64,000 bases of DNA from Oxytricha trifallax (GCA_000711775.1 ARYC01017644.1:28853-92852); one strand, 5' to 3'; numbered from the stretch's first letter, positions 37,227 through 47,641 are shown. The notes: a model not told the origin generated them from the letters alone. Made by a program: numbers and translations.

Positions 37227-39333
37227 ATGAGTGATAAAGAGAGCAAAAGGCAAAAACCTGTAGTTATAGGTAGAAGAACCTCCAAATTTATAAATCTATC
37301 AAAATTGCAAAGTTTTTTCTTGAATTTTTTCATTAATTTTAGTTTATTATCAAATAAGATCATAAATATTTCATAAGTTTTTAAACTTTAAAAAGTGACT
37401 ACGAAATTCCAATAAAAACAAAACAAGATGCAGTATCAATAAGTAATTATAAAAACGATTAAATAATAATTGAAGAGTTGGATATGATAGAGGAGGAATA
37501 GAGATACTCATAAATTAAAAATCAAATATCACCTGATACAGATGTAAACAATATTACTCAGAAAGCTGAGATTGAATTAGATTTGTTAGATTGTTAAAAT
37601 TATCAATAAATAATATTTCATTTTCATATAATTAATATTATATTAGGAAAATATACTGTAGTTATATATATAATTGCTGTGACGAGAAAATTGAGAACTT
37701 AACAATATTTAGTTAGAATTCAAGCTATAATTACTCTGAGTTTATAAGGGAAAACCCGCTTATATTTAATAAAGGTAGTTCGAATGCTGGAACAATTCAC
37801 ACTACTCCCTCAGATCCAATAATTTTCATAATTTAAAATATATTTATTATTAAGTTTGGAACATCATTTTTATCCCATTTCATTGACTAAAGTGCTGTGG
37901 GATGCATCAGAGCTTCAAAATACTATAAAAAATAAACAACTAAATAAATCTTAAAACGGCATAGGGATATTGTTATAATCTTCTCATGGAAATGTTAGTT
38001 TACTTCATTAGCAGACATCTACAGTCACTGTAAAAAAGGATTTTGCTTTGGATCTTAGGCGAGAGAGTCGAAGGAAATATGTTGTAAATCGATATGGAGG
38101 AATCGAACAACCTTTCGATCTAAATCTAATTTTTGATTTGTATACAATAAACATAACCCATTAGCTTATATTTTAATAATTTGAATTTAATAGATTAAAT
38201 CCTGGGAACATGTCCCCTCAAAGCAAAGTGTATGGGTCTATGGGCAAAGTCCTATCAAACGAAGACTTAAGATACTTAAGCATGAGATCTGAGACACCAA
38301 GAGTTGGAACTCATTCCAGAAATGTTGTATATAAATAGAAGATTTTCAAAGAAAACGCATCTTGCTTTCTTGAAGATTACAAAGAAGACAATTTACTCTC
38401 TAGAAATTAATTATTCATTATAAAAAAGGGAAGCTATTTTTCATTGAGTCCTTATTTTAATTTGAACTTTATGATGAATTCATGATATGTCTTGTATTTA
38501 TTTCTAAATGATAAGCATCTAAAACAGAGCAGTTTAAAATAAAAGGATACTGGATTTGGACAATTCTTAGACTTACCTAAAAAGAATAGATAAACAAAAT
38601 TAATACCTAATAATGAAAATGCAGAAATAGAAAATTTAGAGGATAATTCATAGTAGAAAAATGATCTGACTAAATAGCCTGGCAGTGGACGAAAGGTAAG
38701 GGTTTCGTTCAAATGCATTAAAAAAGTAAATGGCCTATCGCCTGCCAGAAGGAAAGTTTGTTACAAAATAAGAATTTTTATAACTTCAAATCAGAATGTA
38801 TAAATTTTCTTAATGATTTAAATTATTTTAATCTTTTTTCGGTGGATAGGCTTTAGAAATTCAGTATTAGATCTATAAATAACATTAAAATAGAATAATT
38901 TAATTATAAAATTTAAAATAAAGTTATTCTAGTAACTAAAAAACACTTGAGCACATCAGCTCTTGAAGAAGAGGATGATTCAAGCAACCCATAAACCAAA
39001 TTAAGTCCAATCAAAAATAATAATTAAGAGGGAAAAGATAAAAATATAATTGATGTTAACTTGTTAAATGTACAGGAATCAGATAATCAAATTAGCGATT
39101 CAAAAAAATCAAAATTAAATAATAGCAATAGGAAATTAAGGAAAAATGATAGTTTAGATAATAGTATTGCTCAAGATATAATTTATTTGGACTTTAAAAA
39201 TTAAATATAATTACTATTTATTATTTAATACTATGCTTATTGGCAGATTCAATGGAAAAATTTATTTATTGGGTAAATTTTTACAAGATTAAGCTCAATT
39301 TACAATCTTTATTGCATTTGTCTTGTTTATTGA
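37227..39333 (+). CDS. Hypothetical low-complexity protein with IESs
   Basis: ATG 37227 starts MSDKESKRQKPVVIGRRTSK. The first IES (37314-37396, pointer AAAGT) joins SKLQS to DYEIPIKTKQDA. Coding-like segments continue: IIIEELDMIEEEQRYSQIK, ENPLIFNKGSSNAGTIHTTP, GIGILLQSSHGNVSLLHQQT, RLNPGNMSPQSKVYGSMGKV, KKHLSTSALEEEDDSSNP and SKKSKLNNSNRKLRKNDSLD. It is Ser/Asn/Asp-rich with proline-directed Ser sites and no recognised domain. The TGA at 39331-39333 is the first in the last coding frame, but the true end could be earlier or later. Several IESs between 37600 and 38950 were not resolved. Confidence 0.55.
37314..37396. other. IES, 83 bp, pointer AAAGT
   Basis: AAAGT lies at 37309-37313 and 37392-37396. 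Excision restores the frame of the plus-strand gene. Confidence 0.78.
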
Positions 39334-39691
39334 AAATATATCTACTTTAATTTGTTTTATATATATATATATTAAGCATCCTATTACTATTTATTTATCT
39401 CTTTCTTTATTTTTTGATAGAAGTATTGAGTAAAAAGAATAACCAAATTGCTTTTTAATTATCTTACAAGCGGGTTTAAAACCTTAAAAATTGAGGAATG
39501 CGAACTGACACTATTTTTGAATATATAATATTTATTTATATATAAACATATTTAAATCGCTTACCATTCAAAAATAAGAACAATCTCCTTCAGGTTTATT
39601 TATAATGATTTAAAAAAATAAATTTATATAATACAAAATTAAATTTAAAGAAGTTGATGGCGCAATTTAAAACAAACGAATAAGGAAAACT
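39334..39691. other. AT-rich intergenic spacer
   Basis: Short (AT)n run near 39360 and no protein-like frame. It should hold a chromosome end for the upstream gene and a promoter for the phosphatase gene. Confidence 0.4.
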
Positions 39692-41902
39692 ATGTCTGCT
39701 ATGAATCATTAAAGAAATAAAAATCAATAGTTAAATGAAGAAAACTTAGAAGAAATTAAAATTGAAGATTCTTAAGAAATTATAGAAAAGCCTTTAATTA
39801 ATTTGATTAATTTCCAAATTTGATATATTTTCATTAAAATCCAAATTTATAAGTAATGTAGAAAGAAGAAAGTATAAGTGAAAAATTAATTTTTCAATAA
39901 TTTCTTTGCAATAAATTATTTTTTTAAAAATTAAAAATACCTTTTGATTTATTAATTTTATTTTGTTCTGTGGGACATAATGAAATAATTTATACTTTCT
40001 CCATTTTTTTCACTAATAATAAAACATTATAAGATTAAGCCTGTAAAAGTGATATAGAGCATTTTGAAAAGAAGGTCCATAGGAATAAATCCAATTTCTC
40101 CAAGATATTATTCCTAAAAGAATCTTTTGTTTAATAAAAATATTATTTATAAATTAATAATAATAAAATGTATTGAAATTTTTAATCTTTCCTCTCACAA
40201 AAAGAATGTGCGATTTAATGCTAGAGCCCAAATACATGAATATGAAAAACTAAAAGATAAATTTCAATCAATATATTAATCAATGCTTGAATTATTATGG
40301 CCTGGGAAAAATACATTAAACTTATAAATCTAATATAATCAGGCTTTTAAGTATATATGTACTTTTTTAAGTTTTTTATGAGAATTATTTTTTATTTTAC
40401 CGATCTTAAATTTAATTAAAACTAATGAACATATTCAAAATTAAAAAGTTTACGTTAGCCATTTTATCTTGCTCAAACTATGATTATAATTAGTAGAAAT
40501 GAAATTTATAAGATTATATTTTATAAGAATATTCTAAATATCAATTCATTTTTAACATAAAAAACTTTTTTAATTTTAAAAATATTTGTGTGCAATAAAT
40601 ATCCTACACAGACCAATGTTTTGTTATTATATATTTTCATTTACTTTTATTTGTATAATATTTATTAAAGATATAAGTGATTCTTCATCTTCAGACAGCC
40701 AGTCAAACGATGTGAATTATGAGTAAATGCATGGCATAGTAAACGAAGAATCTAAGAACTATTTATATAATAAAAAAGATATAGAGTTGCTGAGTTAAGT
40801 CAAGAAACCCTTTAACAAGTTTATCATTCCACCTGATGATCCTGTCTTTAAATACGATTATAGCTAGATATTTCTTAAAGATAGAGATGCAAAGAAGCGC
40901 TTATCAATAATTTTAATGGCTTTGATTAATGTATAAATTTAATTAATAAAGCATTATTTTTTATATAAAAGTTGTAAAAATTAATCAGCTTCTATAACGA
41001 ATACAAGGTGTGCAGAACTTACTATAAGAAGAAAAGTCGGCTTGGTTTCGATGAAAAAACCCTAAAAAACTTCAAAAAGATCTTTATGCGGAAAGCAAAT
41101 GTGCCATAGTATACTATAAGAGCAGATGGTTCAAAAAAGCACACAAGAAAAAGTAAGTTATTTCATAAGGTTTTTAGCATTTCAATTTTAGCACTAATAT
41201 TTGACTTGGATAACACGCTTGTAAAATCAGCTTATAAAAAGCATAAATTAAGTGATTATGATTCATACATATACGTTAATATATTGGGCACTAAGCGAAT
41301 CAGAGTAAGTGAAAATGTTTTAATTACTATATTTAATTATAATAGTTATATTTGTCATATCGACCATTTGTGAGAGAAATGCTGGAATAACTACGACAGG
41401 ACTTTGAACTGATACTGTACTCTGCGTAGCCCAAGGAATATACTTAAAAAGCTGCTTTGTTATTGACTATAAACCCGACTGAGAATTATCCATGTGTTTT
41501 TCATCATATATTATCTAAGGATGAGTGTATATATGCTAAAATATATTAATCACATGTAATAAATTATATTTAAAAATTATTCTTAATTGCTGATGATCTT
41601 GATATATACATATCTGACCTCGATGTCTTAACAGAAAACCGCAACATCAAAGTATATATAAAACATTTTATGTTTTATGAATGCAAACAAAAAATATTTA
41701 TTAAATCAAAGACTTAATAATGGTAACAGATACATTTGGGAGGACGATTAAACACATCAGAAATAGAATTCCAGTGAAAAGTTTCAATGGCAGTAAGAAG
41801 GACTACTCTATGGTGGCTCTGGTAAGATATCTAAAAGGATATGTTCGCGTGAAGGATGTCAGAGAAAAAGTCCAGAGTGACTTCAAAACCATCGATATTT
41901 GA
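39692..41902 (+). CDS. FCP1/SCP-like (NIF domain) HAD phosphatase
   Basis: Segments 39692-39773, 40686-40917, 40986-41152, 41192-41304, 41346-41537, 41592-41652 and 41712-41902 sum to 1038 nt (345 residues). Introns are 41153-41191 and 41305-41345; the other gaps are IESs. FCP1-homology phosphatases remove phosphate from Ser/Thr, classically on the RNA polymerase II C-terminal domain. The catalytic DxDxT motif is intact: LIFDLDNTLVKS at about 41200. Further family landmarks are LSYRPFVREMLEQL, FELILYSAQPKEYTQKAALL and, near the end, VTDTFGRTIKHIRNRIPVKS and KGYVRVKDVREKVQ. An acidic Ser-rich N-terminus (EDSSSSDSQSNDV) precedes the domain. The usual insertion domains and BRCT of true Fcp1 are absent, so it is closer to the SCP/CTDSP type. 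Confidence 0.93.
39774..40685. other. IES, 912 bp, pointer GATTCTT
   Basis: GATTCTT lies at 39767-39773 and 40679-40685. The join reads EEIKIEDSSSSDSQSNDV and makes the whole phosphatase ORF a multiple of three. It is AT-rich and no gene was recognised inside. Confidence 0.85.
40918..40985. other. IES, 68 bp, pointer TTAAT
   Basis: TTAAT lies at 40913-40917 and 40981-40985. The join gives RLSIILISFYNEYKV. Confidence 0.8.
41538..41591. other. Probable IES, 54 bp, pointer TGCT
   Basis: TGCT lies at 41534-41537 and 41588-41591. The length is a multiple of three and open, so frame does not prove it, but its AT-rich translation interrupts the conserved phosphatase region. Confidence 0.55.
41653..41711. 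other. IES, 59 bp, pointer ATCAAAG
   Basis: ATCAAAG lies at 41646-41652 and 41705-41711. The join reads NRNIKDLIMVTDTFGR. Confidence 0.85.
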
Positions 41903-42029
41903 AGATATTCGAGTTTAGAGAGAATTATAATTAAATTTAATGAAATATTATAAAAAATAATATTTAATTATCAAAAAGAATATGTATGTATAAATATAAA
42001 TATATAAAAAGAAATACTGTTCGGCAATT

Positions 42030-42112
42030 AAAACCCCAAAGCCCCTTAGTGAGGTTTATAAATGCTTTGATTTGTAGGGTATAGTTGGGGTCTTATTAGG
42101 GTTAGTAGAGAA
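42030..42112 (+). repeat. Left inverted terminal repeat of TBE copy 1
   Basis: Starts AAAACCCCAAAGCCCC then TTAGTGAGG, pairing with the right end at 46440-46521. One telomeric unit carries an A-to-G change, and the leading C is absent. Confidence 0.9.
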
Positions 42113-42129
42113 AACGCAGGTTTTATGTT

Positions 42130-43592
42130 AATTTAATGAGTTTTAGTGTACTTAATTCAAACAAATTTTATCTGCTTATCTTTGTGATACCTCTTGAATT
42201 TAGCAGTCTGTAGTGCTCTATTATATCATCCGATTATTATCTTGGGTATGCTTGAGCTTTTACGATGACCATCTCAACTATCCTCTTAATTTCATTGAAT
42301 ATTTCATCTTGTTAAATATGTTGAGCAGCCAAACTTATTGATTATTTCTCATGTTTTGTTCCAAAGTATGACATACTTTCCATATCGCACTCTAAGATAA
42401 TTGCAGATACCGCCCAAACATCCCATTATACAGAGCAATTTGTCCATTTCTCTCTTATTGGGAAGTTTCCTGGAGTGCCTAAAACCTTAGCTAAAGTCAC
42501 TATCTCTTGTCTTATTGCTCTGTTGAAATCTATGACTACCACTTCTAAAGGGCAGAGATTTAACATTACATTTTCTGGCTTAAAATCTCTATGAACATAC
42601 CCTAGATCATGGAGCTCTTTTACACCCTTAGTCATTTCTGTGAGTATCTCATTCAAATCATCAGGATATCTATTATGATAGAGATACTCTCTTAGAGTAA
42701 TTGCAAACTTCTTGAGTCTCAATGCAATAAAACCATGACCAAGTACGCTTAGCTAAGTTCTTGCATTAACTTTTCTAAGCCTCTCTTAATACTATGTATT
42801 CATTTGCAAACTCATTTTAATATTGCTCGTTCTTAATGAGATACTTGAATGGATATCCCTTGTAAGCGAATTCATCAACAACTTATAGTGTTACCTTGTT
42901 AGGTACATCAATATTCAAATAGTTCTCAATACAGCTGCTTATGTCGACTGCATTTAATGCAGTTATATACATTGCTCTCTCTTAAAAGCATTCTATATAC
43001 ATGCCATTTGCTGGTTGGTTCATTAACTCCAATCGCTTCTATCTCTTAAGTCTTTCCTACTGTTATTTTTATGACTCAAGAGAGTTATTTTTTCTTTTAG
43101 CAGGTACATACTTTTAAGTTTCCTCATATTTAATCAGGAATTCGCTTAAATGATTCTTTTGAATATGCCTCTTTACTTTAGCTGAGTTAGTATAAGACTT
43201 CAAGCATGTTGTGCACTAATATCTACCATATACTTTATCATGCTGAAAGTAGATCTTAGCTCTACCAGAGTGTACCTCTTTTATATGCCTCTTCAAGCTA
43301 GACTCAGTTGAGAAGTAATTTTGGCAGTCTTCACATTAAAATGTTTTAATTATTTTCTATTGCTTGCTGTTCCTTATCTTCATCAACCAATTCAACTTAT
43401 GTTTAAACTCCCATCTCTGCACGCTGCTTCTTGTTTTAAACTTAAATTTTAAAGACCTCAGCTTCAAACTCGAGAGCTCTTAGCAACCTCCTTTTCAATA
43501 CAAATTCCTTCTGGTTTCTTGGAGGAGCCAAAGTTGAGCAATGATTAACCTGTTCCAATAGAAACTGCCTTACGATTTAAGTTAGCCACAAT
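42130..43592 (-). pseudogene. TBE zinc-finger/protein-kinase ORF, copy 1
   Basis: Corresponds to the '57-kDa' TBE ORF. The N-terminal side at about 43160-43340 has two C2H2 fingers (FQCEDCQ...HIKEVH and YQCTTCL...HIQKNH). The C-terminal side at about 42290-42720 is a protein-kinase domain with the catalytic loop VHRDFKPENVML, VVVIDFNRA in place of DFG, and QWDVWAVSAIILECDM. The start codon equivalent (43590-43592) is ATT where copies 3 and 4 have ATG, and at least one frame break lies just before the fingers, so the ORF is decayed. The frame has no TGA before the terminal repeat and stays open into flanking DNA. Confidence 0.85.
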
Positions 43593-44157
43593 GTTTAAAT
43601 TCAAATTTAAATTTCTATTATTAATAAGCAATAACTTCCCAAGCTAAAGTATAGTAAAGCTGGAGTTTACCCTGCAGCAATAATGGTTGATTTTGAAGTG
43701 TTAGACATCATATTTATGCTCAGTTTATAACTATAAATTTTCAAATTTTATGCTTAATATTTTAAATATTGGTATTAACTTAGAAAAAATTCAGGTTGGT
43801 ACTGGTACCAATTAGGTTTTGAACCATTTTGGAACTTTTCCATTAAAACTCATTAGATTAAAACTAGGTACTAATTAAGTTATGGTACTATTAAATTGGT
43901 ACCAATTAAAATTAAACGGAATTAGTACCAGTACTAATTAAAATTAAACAAATTTAGTACTAATTTAATGGAACTAAATTGATAAAAATGGAGCTCCATC
44001 TCTGCAGTTTGTTACAGCTTCTGTAAACTTTCTCCACGTATCTTTGCAGGGTTGACCTCCTATAAGATGCCCATATTTAATAGTAAGATTTTAAACAATA
44101 GGATCCAGAAGTCTATAAGTTATAATTTGAAATTCATTAATAGGAAGAGGAACAAAG
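43593..44157. promoter_or_regulatory. TBE copy 1 divergent intergenic region with GGTACC/GGTACT repeats
   Basis: About 43795-43990 holds repeated GGTACC and GGTACTAATTAA-like words in both orientations, between two divergently transcribed element genes. The same architecture recurs in all four copies. It is a plausible shared promoter with iterated binding sites; this role is inferred. Confidence 0.5.
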
Positions 44158-44949
44158 AAGGAATCACTCAATGATCAAATGAAAAGAGTCGAGGCTCAAG
44201 AAATGATATCAAGATTCAGAAGTAAGGAAGATCTCTATCGATACCTAACTTTACATGGTAAGATAACTTGATGACTATTAACATATTATACAGTTGGTTT
44301 ATTCCTTCCAACGATGGAAGGTACCAAAATTTCATTCTTGAAAGCAATACTTTGTGAGGAGAAGAAAGCTTTTAAAAATAAAGAGATTAAACTAATAGAA
44401 ATTCCCAACTACCCTGAGATTTCAGTCACTAATCTTTATGAGGATGCCATGTAAGATGAGGAAGCGGTAGTTTACCTTCCTACCAAGAAACAACTCTCTA
44501 ATAAACTACCAGAGATAAAACTTTTTCTTTGCTGTTCTTTATACAATAAAAGAGGAGTATCTCAGAGAAATAATTGAAGAAGCTCTTAAGAAACGATATT
44601 CTATCTCTCCTAAAGACTAGAAAAAACAAGGCATTCTAATAAGCTCAGCTTGGTTAGAGGAACTTAAGAAGCATCCTTAACTTTCAAGCAAGCTTTGACA
44701 TATAACTTTGTAGGAAAATCTGGCACTGGTATATATCTTATGAAAAAGCAAGCAAAGGTTCACAGAAAAAGAAAGTCGCAGACAATTCATGAGGTGAGCA
44801 AGAGGCTTTATAAAGATGTCTAAAAAACAGATGATATGAACATAGATTCAGGAGCTGGCACTAAGAGAAGAAATATGGGCCCAAGCAATTCATAAGAAGA
44901 GGAGAAGAAAGTGAAGCCAAACCCCTTTATGGGATAATTTAAAATGTGA
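44158..44949 (+). pseudogene. TBE '22-kDa' ORF, copy 1
   Basis: The start codon equivalent (44158-44160) is AAG; copies 3 and 4 have ATG. A 36-nt GT-AG intron (44258-44293) joins YLTLH to VGLFLPTMEGTK. Later sequence includes IPNYPEISVTNLYEDAM, then a frame break after KLPE compared with copy 4, then GKSGTGIYLMKKQAKVHRKR and the C-terminus NPFMGQFKM. Function is unknown in TBEs; no domain is recognised. Confidence 0.75.
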
Positions 44950-44955
44950 ACTTAT

Positions 44956-46427
44956 TAATTCATTTAAATCTAAAACTTATTTATAAACATTCATTCTTCC
45001 TTCTCTCGCACAAAATGTTGTTTTATCTATGCTTACTCTCTTGTAGCTACTCTGAATCAAGTCTACTGTATCGATGGGCAAGTCATGCATAAGATGATAC
45101 AGCAGCAGCTTCTTGTAGTGAGTCTTGATTTAACTCCAGTAGAATTCAATTCCATTAAATTATGGGCTATAAGGAACGTTGTATACAGGAGTTATGTTTA
45201 ACTCTTCATAAGCTTTCTTAGACTCCTTAGTCTTATGAACTGAGAGGTTATCAACAAACAGGATGATCTCTTGGTTACTATACTTCTCTCTGAGCTTATG
45301 TAGGAACTATATATACTACTCTCGCTTAATAGAGCGAGGGTGAATAAAATAACTTTCTAAGCCTGAATCTTCACTTATACCAGCTAAAATTGCATGGGTG
45401 GCTACCTTCACTTTTTAATCATAGACTTCTATATTATCATGCTTCTTATACCAAGACTTATTAATAAATGTGTTGAAGGTTAATACAGCTTCATCAGCGT
45501 GATTGAACTTGATGTTATTAGTAATGGCTCTCTGCATTTAATTATATATAAAATTTAAATTATTACTATAAAATGGCACTGTAAAATTAATCACTTATTG
45601 TAGGAATACATTCGAAATTGGGAAATTAATTTAAATTAAATTAATAATAAATCAAAATCTTGGCAGTTAAAGTTGGCCAATTTAAACGATCTTGGGCTCA
45701 TTCGATAGAGAATTCAAAATTAGCTGGACTTTACTATTGGCGGTACTATTTTATCGCATCCCTGGAGCGAGATAACTTCACTTTAATTAAACACCTCTAA
45801 ATTCATTAAATTATACCCTCACATTAAAGTCGAGTTATCTCGCTCCAGGGATGCGATAAAATAGTACTGCCAATAGTAAAGTCCAGCTAATTTTGAATTC
45901 TCTATCGAATAAGCCCAAGATCGTTTAAATTGGGCAACTTTAACAGCCAAGATTTTGATTTATTATTAATTTAATTTAAATTAATTTCCCAATTTCGAAT
46001 GTATTCCTACAATACTTCACTCTATTGACTGTCTTGAATGTAATGCCATTTCTATGTCTATAGTTTATGAAAAGATATGCATGTCAGGAAACTTGCGATG
46101 AAACATCACAGCTCGCTAGTCAAATGGAAAATGTGCCCAATACTTTAAAGTCTTAGAGTCACAGAGGTAGTCAATATGGTTCTGAGTGAATTTTTATTTT
46201 CTTACTGGATGTTTTCAAGTACCAGAATTAAAATGCTAAACAGCTAACATGCAGTGATACCTAACAGTAGAGGCACTCTTGTGTAAAAGCTTTGCTATAG
46301 CTGCATAATTCAATACCAGTTTGACTTAATCTATATTAATAATCGTACCATACCTAAGCTAAAGCAGTAATTCTTAATATTTTTCATCATTAATATACCC
46401 TAAATTTCGCTTATTTCTATTTCTCAT
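44956..46427 (-). pseudogene. TBE transposase (IS630/Tc1/mariner DD34E), copy 1, disrupted by a MITE
   Basis: ATG 46427 (MRNRNKRNLGYINDEKYQ). A helix-turn-helix-like N-terminus (YAAIAKLLHKSASTVRYHC) is followed by the catalytic core: FIHADEAV (first Asp), ILFVDNLSVHKTKESKKAY (second Asp) and VPYSPQFNGIEFYWSQIK (Glu), 34 residues apart, the DD34E spacing. An in-frame TGA follows FNSGT. A 415-bp MITE (45598-46012) splits the ORF, and the normal TGA stop is mutated to TTA at 44956-44958. Confidence 0.9.
45598..46012. mobile_element. Palindromic MITE (foldback element) with TA target duplication inside the transposase, copy 1
   Basis: The left arm begins TTGTAGGAATACATTCG and the right arm ends with its reverse complement. 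The arms are about 185 bp and nearly perfectly inverted around a short AT-rich loop near 45800. It is flanked by TA at 45596-45597 and 46013-46014. The corresponding position in TBE copies 3 and 4 lacks it. It has no coding capacity, so it must have been moved in trans, probably by a Tc1/mariner-type enzyme given the TA duplication. Confidence 0.92.
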
Positions 46428-46439
46428 TTTGCAAATTGG

Positions 46440-46521
46440 CCTAATTTCTTCACTAACCCCAATAAGACCCCAACTATACCCTACAAATCAAAGCATTTAT
46501 AAACCTCACTATGGGGTTTTG
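46440..46521 (-). repeat. Right inverted terminal repeat of TBE copy 1
   Basis: On the minus strand it starts CAAAACCCCATAGTGAGG: one C4A4 unit fewer than the left repeats of copies 2 and 4. Confidence 0.88.
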
Positions 46522-46890
46522 ATTACGGTTAATTTATATAAAATATAAATTATATTTAGAAAATAGATACCTAAATAATTGTCTTGTATTAATTCTATTT
46601 TTGGGAATATCTACTAAATATGCTAAGAATTTGCCATTTATTCATTATTGCTTAATAAATCTTGTAATAATCAAATTTTTTAGGAGTATTCTTGTAATAT
46701 TTTAATTTTTCAAGTTGAAAATCTTCTTGACTTTCCATTTATTATAATTTTACTTTATTATTTACAGTTTCCAATTATAAGATTTAAAAATTCAATTTAC
46801 AAAAATAAATATTTAAAATAATGTTAAAATAAGGCTTAATTATGAATTAAATTATAGTAATTAAAAATATATTTAATAATTGCAAATATT

Positions 46891-47641
46891 ATGAAAACTG
46901 AATAATAAAACAACTCAAAGGACATTTAATCATGTAAACATTGTGTTAGACATTTAACCTCGCATTTTGACTGCTGGGCTGAGATGTGAAGCAACTCTTA
47001 GAATAGTATTAAGAGGATTATGAGGAAGAAGGAGAGAGCGAAAAAATAATAAAAAATGCATTAAATAAAATGGATAAAGCATTAAAGAAGGCAAACAGGC
47101 ATTTTTTGAAAATGGAAAAAGAGAAGGATTAATAAATATCAGCTACAATGGCAGAGGATGTTGGAATAGTGGAATATAACAATACAAAACCCAATCCTCT
47201 CAATACTATTTCATCTTAGGATTCATAATGGTCTTTACTATCCAATAAAATTGATTAAAATTGAGCTCTTTTCAAAGAAGTAGTTTAAATAATGACTAAT
47301 TATTTTAATAGGAAAAATATATAGATAGATACTACGAATTTTGAAAAATCTGTCAAAAAATTTAATAAGTAAGGAAGGCAAATTAGTAGAAGATCATTGG
47401 ATTTGAGGGAAGCAATAAATAATACATTAAGAATAAGTCAAAAGATCTAAGGAAGAATTGAACCAAGAATAATAAATAGTTAGTCAGGAATATTAAGCCA
47501 TAAGTCGCAAATTAAAGAAAATAAAGAGCAAAATTTAAAGGAGAAATAGTCAAGGTAAATAACTGGATTCATTTGAATTTAAACTAAAGGAGTTTGAAGA
47601 AGAAACAAATAAGAGAACTAGAAAAAAATGATTTATATATA
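46891..47641 (+). CDS. Hypothetical small coiled-coil protein, copy A
   Basis: ATG 46891 starts MKTEQQNNSKDIQSCKHCVR, with a small Cys/His cluster (CKHC...HLTSHFDC) that might bind metal. A frame change near 46985 leads to DVKQLLEQYQEDYEEEGESE and a charged helical region (NALNKMDKALKKANRHFLKM). A further AT-rich break near 47265-47330 is followed by RRSLDLREAINNTLRISQKI and the end KEFEEETNKRTRKK, TGA 47639-47641. Joins were not resolved. Not recognised; duplicated at 54413-55153. Confidence 0.5.

Larger units (their letters stand above)
42030..46521. mobile_element. TBE: TBE-type transposon, copy 1
   Basis: 4.49-kb element with inverted terminal repeats of about 80 bp starting in C4A4 telomere-like repeats. 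The target duplication ATT is at 42027-42029 and 46522-46524 (TBE elements duplicate ANT). Layout: zinc-finger/kinase gene (-), GGTACC-repeat intergenic zone, '22-kDa' gene (+), transposase (-). This matches the three ORFs described for Oxytricha TBEs. In ciliate development these elements are excised from the somatic genome. A MITE interrupts the transposase, and start codons of two ORFs are lost, so this copy is probably non-autonomous. Confidence 0.95.

Noticed and set aside
45598-46012. The long palindrome as an assembly artefact or a replication-fork inversion
   Set aside because: It occurs twice at the same site with clean TA duplication, and two other TBE copies show an intact empty site; the loop and arms have small independent differences.
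46215-46245. A GT-AG intron removing the conserved in-frame TGA of the TBE transposase
   Set aside because: An 18-nt option fits copy 1, but copy 4 ends CTG instead of CAG at that site, and no frame-preserving AG is available there; 18 nt is also shorter than any other intron in the window.
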